This document shows, piece by piece, positions 33,101-43,700 of a stretch of DNA of 64,000 nt (position 1 is its first letter; each line of letters starts with the position of its first letter). The notes beneath the pieces were generated by a model. That model ran no database searches, was not told the origin of the DNA, and worked only from the letters and a program-made list of their open reading frames with translations. A program made the position numbers and the translations under genes. This stretch comes from Diaporthe sp. PMI_573 (lineage: Eukaryota > Ascomycota > Sordariomycetes > Diaporthales > Diaporthaceae): positions 496,001 to 560,000 of the forward strand of contig JAJTUP010000014.1 of the NCBI GenBank assembly GCA_021399435.1, written 5' to 3'.

Positions 33101-33847
33101 TACTCTGACCCCCGGTACTTTGCCCTGATAATGCACCCCGTGGCCGAATGCAACCTGGAAAAGTACTACTCACTGGCCGTGGACGACCCAGACAAACGCT
33201 CCATCCTCCAGGGCTTCTTCGGGTGCCTAGCGGGCACGCTGAACTACCTGCACAGCCAGAAGGTGGTCCACCAGGACATCAAGCCCCAGAACATCCTCGT
33301 CAAGGACAACAGCCACGTGCTAGTGACCGACTTTGGCATCGCGCGCAGCTGGCAAGGGCTCACGCGGGCAACAACCACGGCGGACCTCGACCGGACCTGG
33401 GTCTACGCCGCCCCCGAGGTCGCGCGCGGCGGGCCCAAGAACCAGACTGCCGACGTCTGGTCACTCGGGTGCGTCTTCTTGGAGATGTGCACCGTGCTGA
33501 AGGGACAGTCGCCCGCCGACATGCGGGCCTTCTTCAAGGACCGCTCCGACAGCACCAGCTTCCACGACAATGCCGCGCCGGGCCACATCGCCGCCTGGGT
33601 CGAGTCCCTGCGGGAGCGGTCATCCCCGGAGCTCAACGAGGCCCTGGAATGGGTGGGCAGCATGCTCCAGGTCGAACCGAGTCATCGATGTAAACCCTTT
33701 GAGCTTTTTGACAAGACAGTGGCCGCATCAGAGAGCACGTCGATCGTGTTCTGCGGCGCTTGCTGCCGGGACCGGGAGGAGTCGGCGCCTGACAGTAATG
33801 ATGAGCACATGGACCGTTGGAGTGAGGGTGATGATGAGGATTCATAA
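30142..33847 (+). CDS. Hsp70-like protein fused to a protein kinase
   Basis: One gene of 1219 residues: exon 30142-33006 (955 codons) and exon 33053-33847. The Hsp70 half is nearly complete. ATPase domain about 1-425: IGIDIGTANTRVAVY, NGQRSMPSYVAF, SVPPRFNRLQRLDVYDAARLAGL, LDFGAGFFNAGL (altered phosphate-2 loop), DTGLGGEDLINRI and VGGCSRIPKLQE. Substrate-binding-like sheet about 440-545 (NIGLKIEGGMMS, IPPKW-type turn, VTFEIDRRQF) and helical lid about 555-715. A 9-residue basic repeat (329-379) is inserted before the adenosine loop. After a linker comes a fungal kinase with its own N-terminal extension (about 765-880) and catalytic domain (about 890-1170): GNLGSGAHGFV, ARKRF (Lys 920), HQDIKPQN (1028-1035), DFG (1048-1050), APE (1075-1077), DVWSLG. 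All catalytic residues are kept, with HQD replacing HRD. The start is the first in-frame ATG. Confidence 0.93.
31126..31278 (+). repeat. 27-bp in-frame repeat inside the Hsp70-like domain
   Basis: Encodes five nine-residue units (KSSAKGTRE, KPSKKDGRD, KSSAKDRRN, KSAVKDRRD, RSIVNNKWD) plus a partial sixth. It replaces the short loop that normally precedes the conserved VGG adenosine-binding strand of Hsp70. Confidence 0.9.
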
Positions 33848-34117
33848 AGTCGGTCGAGTCAGGGACCGAGGGGCGGTGGGTGATGCTACTCCCGCCGATG
33901 CTCTCTATATTTATTATAGTGGGCTCAAGAGATCTACGTTGGGCTGTCAGCAAGCTTTAGTTATATATAACCTGATGGTTCCTCCGAATACACAACTACG
34001 CTTTGTCCCTGACTGGGCGAGCAATGCTTCATCATACTGGGATCGAAATACTGGATTTTATAGAACCAGAAGTAGCGCTTGACTAACCGCTGAGTGAGTA
34101 TGGTATCGTCCTCAAGA

Positions 34118-35032
34118 TTAGTACTGGTTGACGATCATGTTGCTGTTCCTTGGGCGCCCAGAGCACTGGCATGGCTCACCGTGGTAGCTACGCCGTGGCG
34201 AGTGGTGGCAGACAGGCGTTGGCTCGGGATGGCAGACAGGCGTTGGCCTGGGGTGGCAGACAGGTGTTGGCCTGGGGTGGCAGACAGGCCGGCTTGGTGG
34301 TCCCGGTGGCCCCGGTGGCCCGCTCCCTCCCGGTGGCCCCGTGTTGCCCTGTGGTCCGATTCCGCCCCGTGGGCCAATGTCGCCTCGTGGCCCCATGCCG
34401 CCCCGTGGGCCAATGCCGCCCGGTGGCCCTATGTCGCCCCGTGGCCCTCTCTCACCCGGTCCTCCTCTCCGACCCCGCCTTCCTCTATACCCTCGCAGCC
34501 CACGCTCGCCCCGTGCTCCTGGGACTCCTGGTGGGCCTATTGCTCCCTGTTCTCCATCTTTCCCGTCCTTCCCAGGTTCGCCTTGACGACCACTTCTACC
34601 TGGCGGGCCCGGCCACCCTTGGCGTCCCTGTATGCCTTGCATCCCTTGTGGACCTGGTCTGCCTTGGGGGCCTGGTATCCCTGGTGGACCATGGCGACCA
34701 GGTAAGCCGGGACGCCCGTTGGTGCCAGGACGTCCGGGCCAGCCCCTCGGCCCACGCGGACCGGGACGTGCCGGTTGCCGGCCCAAGTAGAAGCAGCCGA
34801 ACCAGATCAAGAACACGAGGCCGAGGACAAGAAGGACACCAAAGACGATCAGACCTGTCCTGGCGGAGTCATCGACTTGTGTTCCGCGCTGCTTTAAGGG
34901 TGATTGTCTGGTGGGAATTGGGAACCCGCTGTCCACTTTATTAACAAACTAGTTAGTAGTTGGCCAGTCCCACTGTGTTCGAGGAGAACCTTGGAATGTA
35001 TGGTCCTGCTTACCTCTCTGTAACTTCGGCAT
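34118..35032 (-). CDS. collagen-like membrane protein
   Basis: Two exons, 35032-35014 and 34935-34118, give 278 residues. The first exon supplies only MPKLQR plus one base; without it the main frame has no ATG, so splicing decides the start. Order: a 33-residue N-terminal segment, one membrane helix (about 34-57, [20 protein letters not shown]), then 52 uninterrupted Gly-X-Y triplets (about 65-220, Pro- and Arg-rich) and a Cys/His tail with four PVCH units and a CQCSG motif. This is the architecture of a type II transmembrane collagen; fungal collagen-like proteins are known as surface or adhesion components, but I cannot tie this one to a family. Fungi usually lack hydroxylated triple helices, so stability would depend on charge pairs. 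It is tail-to-tail with the Hsp70-kinase gene, 270 bp apart. The large opposite-strand frames are shadows of the GC-rich repeat. Confidence 0.85.
34206..34290. repeat. 24-bp minisatellite in the collagen-like gene
   Basis: Three full copies and one partial copy of TGGCAGACAGGCGTTGGCTC-type units, encoding the PTPVCHPR repeats of the Cys/His tail on the minus strand. Confidence 0.9.
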
Positions 35033-36100
35033 TTTGATTTCCGTGGCTGCCCACCCTGAGGTTCGTCGCCCAAAATGTCAAAAGGGCATGCAGTTTTGGG
35101 AAAGAAACCCGCAATGAGGAGGGATTTTTTACCACCTATACAAAAGCCATCCGACGTCCTCTACGTCACGGGCCTCGAGAAGGTCAAATACGGCTCCATG
35201 TGACTCGCATCCCATATGACACCGGTGTGTGCGGTGGCTTTCCAAACCCATTCAGCTCTCGCCACGCTGAAGTCTTGATCAATAATGTGCTTATGTTCTC
35301 GGCTCGGACCAGCACCCGATGGCGTTCTCACCGGTCAAAAGACAAGTCATCATTCTGGAAGCTAGGCTGCTGTGTAAAAAGAAAAGATGTTGGCGATTCG
35401 ATAATGGGAGGCGGAACATGTGGAGTGGATGACGCCACAGTACGCGCATTGCATACAAAACAACAAAATAGATATGTAGTCAGCTACGCCCCCGTGGGGG
35501 TTAGAAAGGCTGGCGTGCAGGACGGTGCCGAGTGTTTGCCTGGTTTTCCCCATTGCTGACGAGGCTGTCTGGCGACGCCAATGGTTCTTGGCGACGGTGG
35601 TCAGGCGGTAGACGTGGATGAACTTGTCTGCGCATTACCCCGCCCATGTTATATCATTTGCTGACCTCTATATACTTAATTGCCATGAGAAGGGGGCACA
35701 AGAGGTCATGCTCTCAACTCATGTTCAGCTTTGTGAATTTCGGGTAATTACTGGCCTCATCTAGCTTGGCCAAAGAGTGTTGGAGCAAGATCACTTTGAA
35801 TTGTCTCTACTTACTGGTAAGTTCTGTGAGCTAGGTAGTGACGTTACAGAACGGTCTGCTCCAGCAGCACTTTCACTCATCAGGTTCAACTTGGAAGCTG
35901 AACTTTTCCAGTCCCTCGTCGCACACAGCCTGCATATCATCCAGTCGAGGAACACGTGTGGGGCTTGCATTTTGAGTCTTGGCCTGGCGCCACATCTGAG
36001 ATGGAGCACCATCCTCGCTCCCTTCACCTCAAGCTGAGGGGCGGCGGGGCTTACACAATGCCTCATATAATGTTGTGATTTCTCAACGCTGCCCAACAAA
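35033..36100. other. intergenic region before the tRNA
   Basis: Upstream region of the collagen-like gene and 5' flank of the tRNA. A frame at 35200-35559 has no recognisable domain. No gene supported. Confidence 0.55.
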
Positions 36101-36213
36101 GGCAGTTTGGCCGAGTGGTCTAAGGCGTCGGTCTCAAGCATAATGCTTACATGAAACATTCATGTTCAATTCCGATCTCGAAAGAGGCGTGAGTTCAAAT
36201 CTCACAGCTGTCA
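36101..36213 (+). tRNA. tRNA-Leu (CAA) with intron
   Basis: Type II tRNA. Acceptor GGCAGTT (36101-36107) pairs with AGCTGTC (36206-36212), with discriminator A at 36213. D-arm GGCCGAGTGGTCTAAGGC has the A-box; T-arm GTGAG-TTCAAAT-CTCAC has the B-box. The long variable arm TCTC-GAAA-GAGG fits Leu. Anticodon loop CTCAAG gives CAA at 36135-36137, followed by an intron of about 31 nt (36139-36169) at the standard site after base 37. The last pair of the anticodon stem next to the loop is a T-T mismatch under this reading. Confidence 0.87.
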
Positions 36214-36787
36214 CTACAAACCTTTTGCAACCCAAGGCATTCACTTTTTGCTATATATTGTCTAGCAAACTAGAACACTACCTAGACTATTTACCTTTTA
36301 TTGGAGATTGCATATACTTATCAATATTACTCCATGGTGAATACCCTAGTAAGCCCCTAGTTACACTGACAAAGTGACTCACCCGCAGGCTTGAGTGTAA
36401 AGCAAATTGAGGACTATCGAAGTGGGACTTTAGTGGCCATCACCACCACTATAGCCCTTGCTTCCTCACTGAGCTGAATGCCACTGGAAAGTCACAGTCA
36501 CTTTTATGCACATGGAATTCTCCGTCCCTGACACAACATAAAAGTGCCTGGAGATAAATCCTCACTAAAACGCGACTAAAATAAAGTACTTCACCGGTTG
36601 GTAGCTTAGCGTCAGTCTAAAGGCCCATCCGATATGCCCAAGCAACATGTAATCCTCAAGAATTGCACTTAATGATCCAAAACAAGCCACAAGAGCAACT
36701 ATAAATTCACAGCGACTCCTCGACCTACCAAATCGTACAGAAAACTTCCAACCCGCAAATCCTTTCCATCCCACCAACACGAAAAAA
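36214..36787. other. intergenic region after the tRNA
   Basis: AT-rich stretch, with no domain in its open frames. Probably the promoter of the RNase H-like gene. Confidence 0.6.
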
Positions 36788-37789
36788 ATGGCCAACTACA
36801 AGAAGAAATCCCTAGCGGCGCAACTTGCCACCCAGGGCCCGACCAAGGGCCAGCAACGCATCGGACGCCGGGTCCAGCTATATGACGAGCTCATGAGGAA
36901 ACAGCAGCCTCTGACCAAGAAAGATGCCGAGAGTATGAGAAAGACACCACCGACCAAGCGGGAGAGAAAGATCACCCGCGCACTGCAGCGTCAGGCCAGG
37001 CTAGTCCGAAAAGAATGGCGGCAGGCCAATCGAAGCAACATAGCGGCTCTCCTAAACGTAACCAGAAGCAGCAGACCAACAGAACTCACGGAAACTGACC
37101 ATCTGCAATTCTGTGGCAACATCACCATCCAGAGCAAAGATGAGGCTATCCAGAATGCTATCGAGGCTTCTGCCACTTCTTTCGACCCGTACCACCGCAT
37201 CCTATTCACCAGCGCCAAAGGGGGCAAGCGCAACCAGACCACTGGGATGAGGTCGGCTGGGGCCGGCGTTGTGTGCAAAATGGCCTCTGGAAACATGGAC
37301 CACAATAGCAATGCGGACCACATCTGGGAAAAGAAGTCGTTTAGCCTAGGCCCGTCACAAATCAATTCTACAACCCAGAACATCGAAGCCGGCCTGAGGT
37401 CCGTCGCTGAGGCGCTGGCACTTGTCGCCACCCAGCTGGCATGCGCGAGTGACGACGGGATGCAGCAAATCGACAACTTGTCCATACGTCCTAAGGTGAC
37501 GATTTTCACTGACAGCCAGGCTGTCATGAACAAAGTCAGCAACATCGAGCTCACGGCACTGCAGCTGGAAAGCATGCCCTCATTAGAGAAGCTGATAACA
37601 AGGTCAGAGTACCTTCGCCATCTTGGCGTGGAAGTCGAGCTGCGTTGGAGTCCCCGCCTCCAGTCGGAGGGTAGTAAACAAGCTGAAGGTGCATCGCGGA
37701 GGGCGGCAACATCACATGGGGCCTGCAAAAGCGGTGACAGCCTAGACGATGGGTTACAGATTTTGATTGACTCATTGGAACAACAATGA
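36788..37789 (+). CDS. RNase H-like stand-alone protein, possibly inactive
   Basis: Intron-less 333-residue protein. Residues 1-90 are Lys/Arg-rich and helical. From about 137 an RNase H-like fold follows: RILFTSAKGGK (first strand), GAGVVCK (second strand), EAGLRSVAEALALV (helix A), VTIFTDSQAVMNKV (strand 4) and LRWSPRLQSEGSKQAEGASRRA (last strand and helix). This matches the RNase H domain found at the ends of fungal LINE-type polyproteins and as stand-alone genes. Of the four acidic residues, Glu 200 or 208 and Asp 242 remain, the first Asp appears as Ser 142 and the last may be Glu 300. It could be a domesticated transposon piece or a decaying one; the intact frame argues for use. No reverse transcriptase lies nearby. 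Start has a purine-rich context. Confidence 0.78.
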   Translation: MANYKKKSLAAQLATQGPTKGQQRIGRRVQLYDELMRKQQPLTKKDAESMRKTPPTKRERKITRALQRQARLVRKEWRQANRSNIAALLNVTRSSRPTELTETDHLQFCGNITIQSKDEAIQNAIEASATSFDPYHRILFTSAKGGKRNQTTGMRSAGAGVVCKMASGNMDHNSNADHIWEKKSFSLGPSQINSTTQNIEAGLRSVAEALALVATQLACASDDGMQQIDNLSIRPKVTIFTDSQAVMNKVSNIELTALQLESMPSLEKLITRSEYLRHLGVEVELRWSPRLQSEGSKQAEGASRRAATSHGACKSGDSLDDGLQILIDSLEQQ

Positions 37790-40731
37790 GATTGGAAGCA
37801 CAGTACACAGACTCGGGCGGTAGTTCGATGCGACGACCATGAATCACCCTGCAACAAAGTCCCCAACTTGTGCGAGGAAAAAGCAACGACGACTGAGGCA
37901 ACCCTTTCTCAACGCAATCGGCCGACCGCGATAAGCTATGAGAGCCAGACCCAAGGCAACCGGAATATGTCTGGTGTCCAGGGGTAGATGATTCTGAGGG
38001 TGGGCAATCCTAAACGTTCAACTGGTCAGTTTCTGCGTTTCATCAGGCAGGGACTCCGGAAGCTATTGGACTGACCTGTCAGAAGAATGCAAACCGTCAC
38101 TCTGGCCGTGATAAACCTGCCGTGGTTGGTTCATTTCGTCAGTTCGTCAACTGAGCAGGCTTGGACAATGAACACCCCGAAGGGCAAAGAACCCCGTCCC
38201 CAAAGGAAATTCTTTTCGGGCCTCAGGAATCGAACCGTACCGTCCGTCGTCACGGATTGCCCCAGGCTTGTCGCCACAGTGAAATCTTCCAAGGGGGAAA
38301 CGGATACCTACCTGATGTGGTCATGGAGAGGCGTCTCCGCGGGCTCGTGGCACCAGAGAGACCCGCAACAACGCGCAGAGAAGGTTTGACGGCAACGCCG
38401 AGCTGCTTTGGGTGCTAGGACAGAGGTTGGAGAGGGGATGGGTGCGCAGGTGCTGATACATGGCAAGGTGGCGATGGTACAAGCGTCCGTGGACAGAATG
38501 CAGACCTGGGGTTAACGAGACAAGGGCGCAATGGGGATTTCAGGGATTGAGATGGAATGATCTGAGATTGCTTGAAGCATCGGCAAGGAAGATGTGAGTG
38601 ACGGAGACTTGTGTGGAAGAGAAGTGAAGGCAAAGAGGAGTTTGAGAAGAAGAAGGAAGAGGAAGCAAAACATCAGGTCTGCAGAAATGGGCATGGAAGA
38701 GTTCAAAAGGGGAGACTCGGAAGGGAACAGACGCCAGAACTGCAGAAGGGGGAGCAGGCGGCCAGCACTGGCAGTTGCCAGCCCATCGCGCGGCCTCCTT
38801 CCTTCCCTCTTCGCATCTTCCACAGAGCTCATAAATAGCAGGACTAGGAAGTCGCAGCTACGACTGCAGCCGATAGCATCTCGAGCAGGGGTGATGCACA
38901 TCAACGGTAGGCGCTGCCAACGCTGGGACGACATGATTTCATGGAAGGCATGTTTTCGAAAAGGCTGAAGGACACCAGATTCACCAGTGACTGAAGTCAC
39001 AGGCTCATAATAGACAGAGAGACGACCGACGGCAATGAGCAGACTTGGAGTGGTCACTCGAGTTGTTCCTTCCAACACACACCAAAGACACAATGGGAGG
39101 GGGGCATGGTACATTGCACCTTCTCAACCGTAATGACTTCATTATTTCTGATACCAGCTGCCACAATGGGCCGTGACCTCGTAGGGAGCAAGTCCTGGTC
39201 TTCCTGAGATACCAAATGTGATTGAGCTTTGGTGTTGGATGGCGGAAGCGACGACACACCAATCGGCGCTGTACCTAGGTACCTAGGTAGGTACCTATGT
39301 ATTATCAACAGCAAGCGGCCGTGTTGTTCCTCCCCAATGGGCTGTCCGCCTTCCCGCGTCCGAGCTCCGGTCCTGCCTGTCTGCGCATCCAATTCTCGAG
39401 GCATGCGGATGCGGATGATGCAACTCCTCAGTCCCTGACCTGTTGAATCTAATCATTGGTGGTGGGTGCACACTGCGCTGCAACCTGTCTCATCAGGATG
39501 GATGTCCGGTCCCCGATAAGCTTACTCGTCGACGACCAAAGCAATTGCATGAGCTTGTTGCGCCCGGGTGGAGACTTCAAGTTGTACATGTAGCTCCTCT
39601 ACTGAGAACATCGACTCGCCGCACTCATCACACGCGCAGAACCGATGCCGCACAATACCAGACATCAAGACCCGAGATGCTTTGCCTGGGTGGATGGACA
39701 CAAACTGTGTGTGCTTTCTCTCAAGGTTGGAAATTCCCCAAATGTTTTCTCTATGACTGGATTTGATAGACTGGCCAGGCTCTCTCCCCCTCCCCTCCCT
39801 CCTACTGCTGGCGTTTCTCTCTAGCTCGCAATATGGAATTTCTGACACCGCTCCTCTCCTCCCGCCCTTCCAATCTTTGTTCCCACGTGGAGATTACTTA
39901 ATTTGTACAAAAATACCCCATGAAGAAAAAAGGTTAGCTCCTCAGATGCAGACTTGATGACGCTCTCGCTCTCGCTCTCCTTTCTACTTTTTCCTCCCCT
40001 TGCCTCCTTGTCTTTCTTCCTTATGATTTCAAGGCTCCTTCAGTTTCTTTCTTTTTTCTTCCGGCGAGATCGACCCAGTGGCCCCTCGGACCTGGGGAGA
40101 TGATGGGGGACAGATGGTGGTGTTTTGGGGGTATGGTCGGTGAGATGTGTGGATGTGTGGATGTGTGGATGTGTAGCGGATGGTATGAGAATAAAAAAAC
40201 AAATGGCATTATCAGAATTGAATGTAACAGTGGAAAATCTTCCCTCCTCGCCCCTTTAGTTGGGCCGCTCAAATCGTGCAACCAGAAATGACTGCTCGTG
40301 ATCTCCGCGTCACCTATTACTTCCACCAACACTCCTGCAGGGGAGTTTAATGTCATCGGTAACACAAAGGTGTAGTTGGTATCATCGAACTCGAATTTCG
40401 GATCAGTGTTTCAGCATTGAAGCCAGAGATGGGTGTTGGCAGCATATGGAGCCGGTGCTGCCCCTGAGTTGGACAATCATGGGGCTGAAATGGTGGTCGA
40501 GAGGAACCAACCAGTCGGTTTGGTGTCCACAGGTCGGCAGGCCGATCATTACTCGCGCCTCACAGGTCGTAAGCTGCAGCAAAGCAGACAAGGTCGGCTG
40601 GATATGCGTGTGATATTCTCGGCCCTTCAAACGGGTGGTGGCCAGGCATGATCCGCTCTCATGGCAGGATCTCAGTCTCAGACAGCTGTAGCACTGCCCC
40701 CTTTTGGGGACACTTGTGTGTTCTTCGCCGC
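37790..40731. other. 2.9-kb intergenic region
   Basis: 3' regions of the RNase H-like gene and the kinase gene. Contains CCTAGGTA palindromic runs at 39271-39296, a CGCTCT run at about 39961-39978 and an 8-bp GGATGTGT repeat at 40143-40175. Open frames such as 38512-39114 lack domain support. Confidence 0.55.
40143..40175. repeat. 8-bp tandem repeat
   Basis: About four copies of GATGTGTG, non-coding. Confidence 0.85.
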
Positions 40732-43700
40732 TCATCGCTCATCGCCGCCTCTGTCCTTTCCTCTCCTACGGAAGAAATCCATGACTCTCCTCGCGGCACC
40801 GCTACTGCCACCATGGTCGTGGCCGCCGTGTCGCGAGTATTCATCCTTGTCGTAGGCGTCGACGAACCGCTTGTTCTTTTGCAAGATCCCGCGAGTTCCC
40901 CGGCTCGGGGTTCTCCTGTGTTCCTTGTGTTCCTTGACTTGTGGCTCTTCGGAGTATCCCGTCTGGTTCGTCGGTCGTTGCACATTCTCAATGGACGAAT
41001 CTGAAGCACTATTCAGGACCGCTCCCTGTTGCATGTGCGACGGGATGCCGCTTTGTCGCCGGCTCTGGTAAGGATTCGAGCTGTTCCTATTTTGCCGCTG
41101 GCTCTGGCTGGGGTCCCGACGCTGCTGCTGTTGCGGTTGGGAACCCTGCAGTTGGGCGTACATTCCGTCAATGTCAGCAGCTTCGGGTGCGCGGGGCTGC
41201 TCCACATAACGGCCTTGGTCGTCAACCTGTGGGGGTTCCTGCATCGGAAGGCTCCGCTGCGAGTCACGGGGCTCTTGGTCATACTCCTTACCGAGCCCAA
41301 TGGCCTTGAGAGAAAAGGAGCTGGGAAGCAACGAGAACCGCTTGTTTGCCTGCCTGTCCAATGACGTCTGTGACCCATTCATGCTTCCAGATCGCCTCTT
41401 TCCGAGTCCGAGTGAGAAAGAGCGGCGCGAGCGTTTCGAATCCATTGACGGACGAATGGGACCATCGTCAGAGATAGGTTGGGTCATGCTGACTGGAGGA
41501 TACTTCTTGGACTTCTCTCCGGAAGGAAGCTGGCTCTTGCGGTTACTCCTACTACTGAAGACAGACCCGCTTCGTCCGAAGATCTTGCTGCCAATGTCAC
41601 CGATCGTGTTCGATCGCTTGTGGCCCCTGGAGTCGGTGCTATCGGCCTCCCCGGTGTAGCCGCTGACCCTGGAGAGTTTGGATGGCGTGTTGACGCTTGG
41701 CCTACCGTAGTCGGAGCTCTGGTCCTCGTTGGAAGAAGGTTCGGGATAGGCTGATCGACCTGCAGGTTGTTGTATACTTCCATGCACGTTAGTATCAGCG
41801 ACCGTGGGGGCGGAGGGTTGGCCGTACGTAGCTCTCCCTGTTCCATAACCCTTCGAACCGGTCGAGCCGCCGGTTGTCGGTCGCCCAGCTGCCCCTGCAG
41901 ACGTCATGTATTGACCATCAGAAGCTGCCCGCATGGCTTCACGGCTCGGCCTCTGTGGTTGCACCAGGTTCTGGTTGTTGAGATGTGCGCTCGGAGGCCT
42001 CCTCGAGGTGGTTGGTGCCGGGCCATACGACTCCCTTGTGACAGGCGGGTCGCGGGGCAGTGGCTTCTCGTGCGCGGAGGACGACTGGACCTCAACGGGG
42101 CCCGAGCTGCCTGAACGGGCCCTGGTCTTGGATGATGAGCCGTGCGTGCTTGCCTGGTCGCCACGCTGGGTCTGGGTGTTGGGCGCGACATATTCGACCT
42201 GTACCGTCCTCCGCTTGTTGTCTCTCTGTTGTCGAGCTGAATTTGCGGCCTCGGTATCTGGGTCAACAGTGCCTTGCTTGCTGGTCAGGCCGCCAATCGA
42301 TGGTCCAACAGTATTTTTCTTGTGAGCTTCTCGGACAGATGCGCTGCGGGCGACCATTGGCGTCTCATCCTCAGCGGGCACAGTCGTGTTCTGGATCTCT
42401 CCGGGAGTGGTGGTGGTGCTCGTGATGAACTCGACCACATGGGCATACTCGCTCAGCCAGCTGTGGCGGGCCACTTCGAATAGGTCGGCACGTTTCCGAG
42501 GATTCGGGACAAGTATTCTTCGCAGCAAGTCTCGTGCGTGGGGAGTGACATATTCGGGGAAGGTAAGCGGCGTGTTGACAATATATTTGTAGAGCAGGTT
42601 AATGTTGTCGCCTTCGGGGTTTGCGGGATCGTCGTCGAAAGGTAGATAGCCTGCCAACATGGCATACTAGAACAATGTCAGTCTCCAGACCCAGCCAACA
42701 CTGGACGCGTAGGCAGCTTACCAGAATAACCCCACAGCTCCAAACGTCAACCTTTCGGCCAGTGTACAAGGAGTCGCTAACGACCAGTTCAGGGGCCGCG
42801 TAGCACGGGCTTCCACAACTTGTCTGCATGAGATCACCCTTCCTCATCCCGTTCGTCTTCAGCTGATTCAAGCCCATGCGCTTGACGAATTCTCGGTCGC
42901 TGAGATTGTTCTCCTCCTCTTCCGTCAACTCCTCGATCGGATCAAACGTGTTGGCGAAGCCGAAGTCGGTGATGATGATGTTTCGATTGCGGTCCAGCAG
43001 CAGATTTTCCAGCTTCAGGTCTCTGTGCACAATGCCCTTCTTGTGTAGATAACCCACGCCGGAGACGAGTTGGGCGAAAAGACGTCGGGCAGCGTTGTCC
43101 TTGAGATATCGATGGTTCAGGATGTAGTCGAACAGCTCGCCACCTGAAGCGTATTCGAGAATGATGCCAAAATGCCTCTCAGACTCCTCCATCTTGTGTA
43201 GCCGGACAATGTTCGGGTGTGTCAATTGCTTCAGGATGGCGACCTCGCGCATGATCTTGGCCATTCGCGATGGGTTACTTCCCAGCTGGTCCTTCTTGAT
43301 AAGCTTGATGGCGACCTGTGTGTCCGAAAGATTAGCGCCAGCTGTCAGGCATATCAAAAAGTCGTGAATGAATCTTACCTGGATGCCGCCTTCTTGCTTC
43401 CAACCAAGCTTAACCTTGCCAAACTCGCCCTCACCAATGGTGTTGCCCAGTATGTACTCGCCAAATTTGGTGTGTTTCTCGCGTTTACTAAAGTCATGCC
43501 TACTCCGACCACCCCGCCGTGTCTCCTCGCCGTGTTGTTCGGCGCTTGCAACGACTGGTGGCGGGGCCGTGTCGTCGCCCTCTGCCGGGTGCGGTTGTGC
43601 CTGCGCCTCGCGCGCGCGCGCCCGCTCAATGTCCACCTCGGGCGGTGACACCAGCATGCTGTTCAGTATTTCGCTGGCTTCCCTGGAAGGCCCTTGGGGT

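Noticed and set aside
34150..34944. 264-codon plus-strand frame opposite the collagen-like gene
   Set aside because: Product of the Gly-X-Y repeat read backwards; no domain, no start context.
38223..38236. GGTTCGATTCC on the minus strand, a tRNA B-box match
   Set aside because: T-stem does not pair and no acceptor or A-box at the right distance.
39271..39296. CCTAGGTACCTAGGTA palindromic run as a possible regulatory or telomere-like element
   Set aside because: Such runs are common simple sequence in these genomes; no array or terminal context here.
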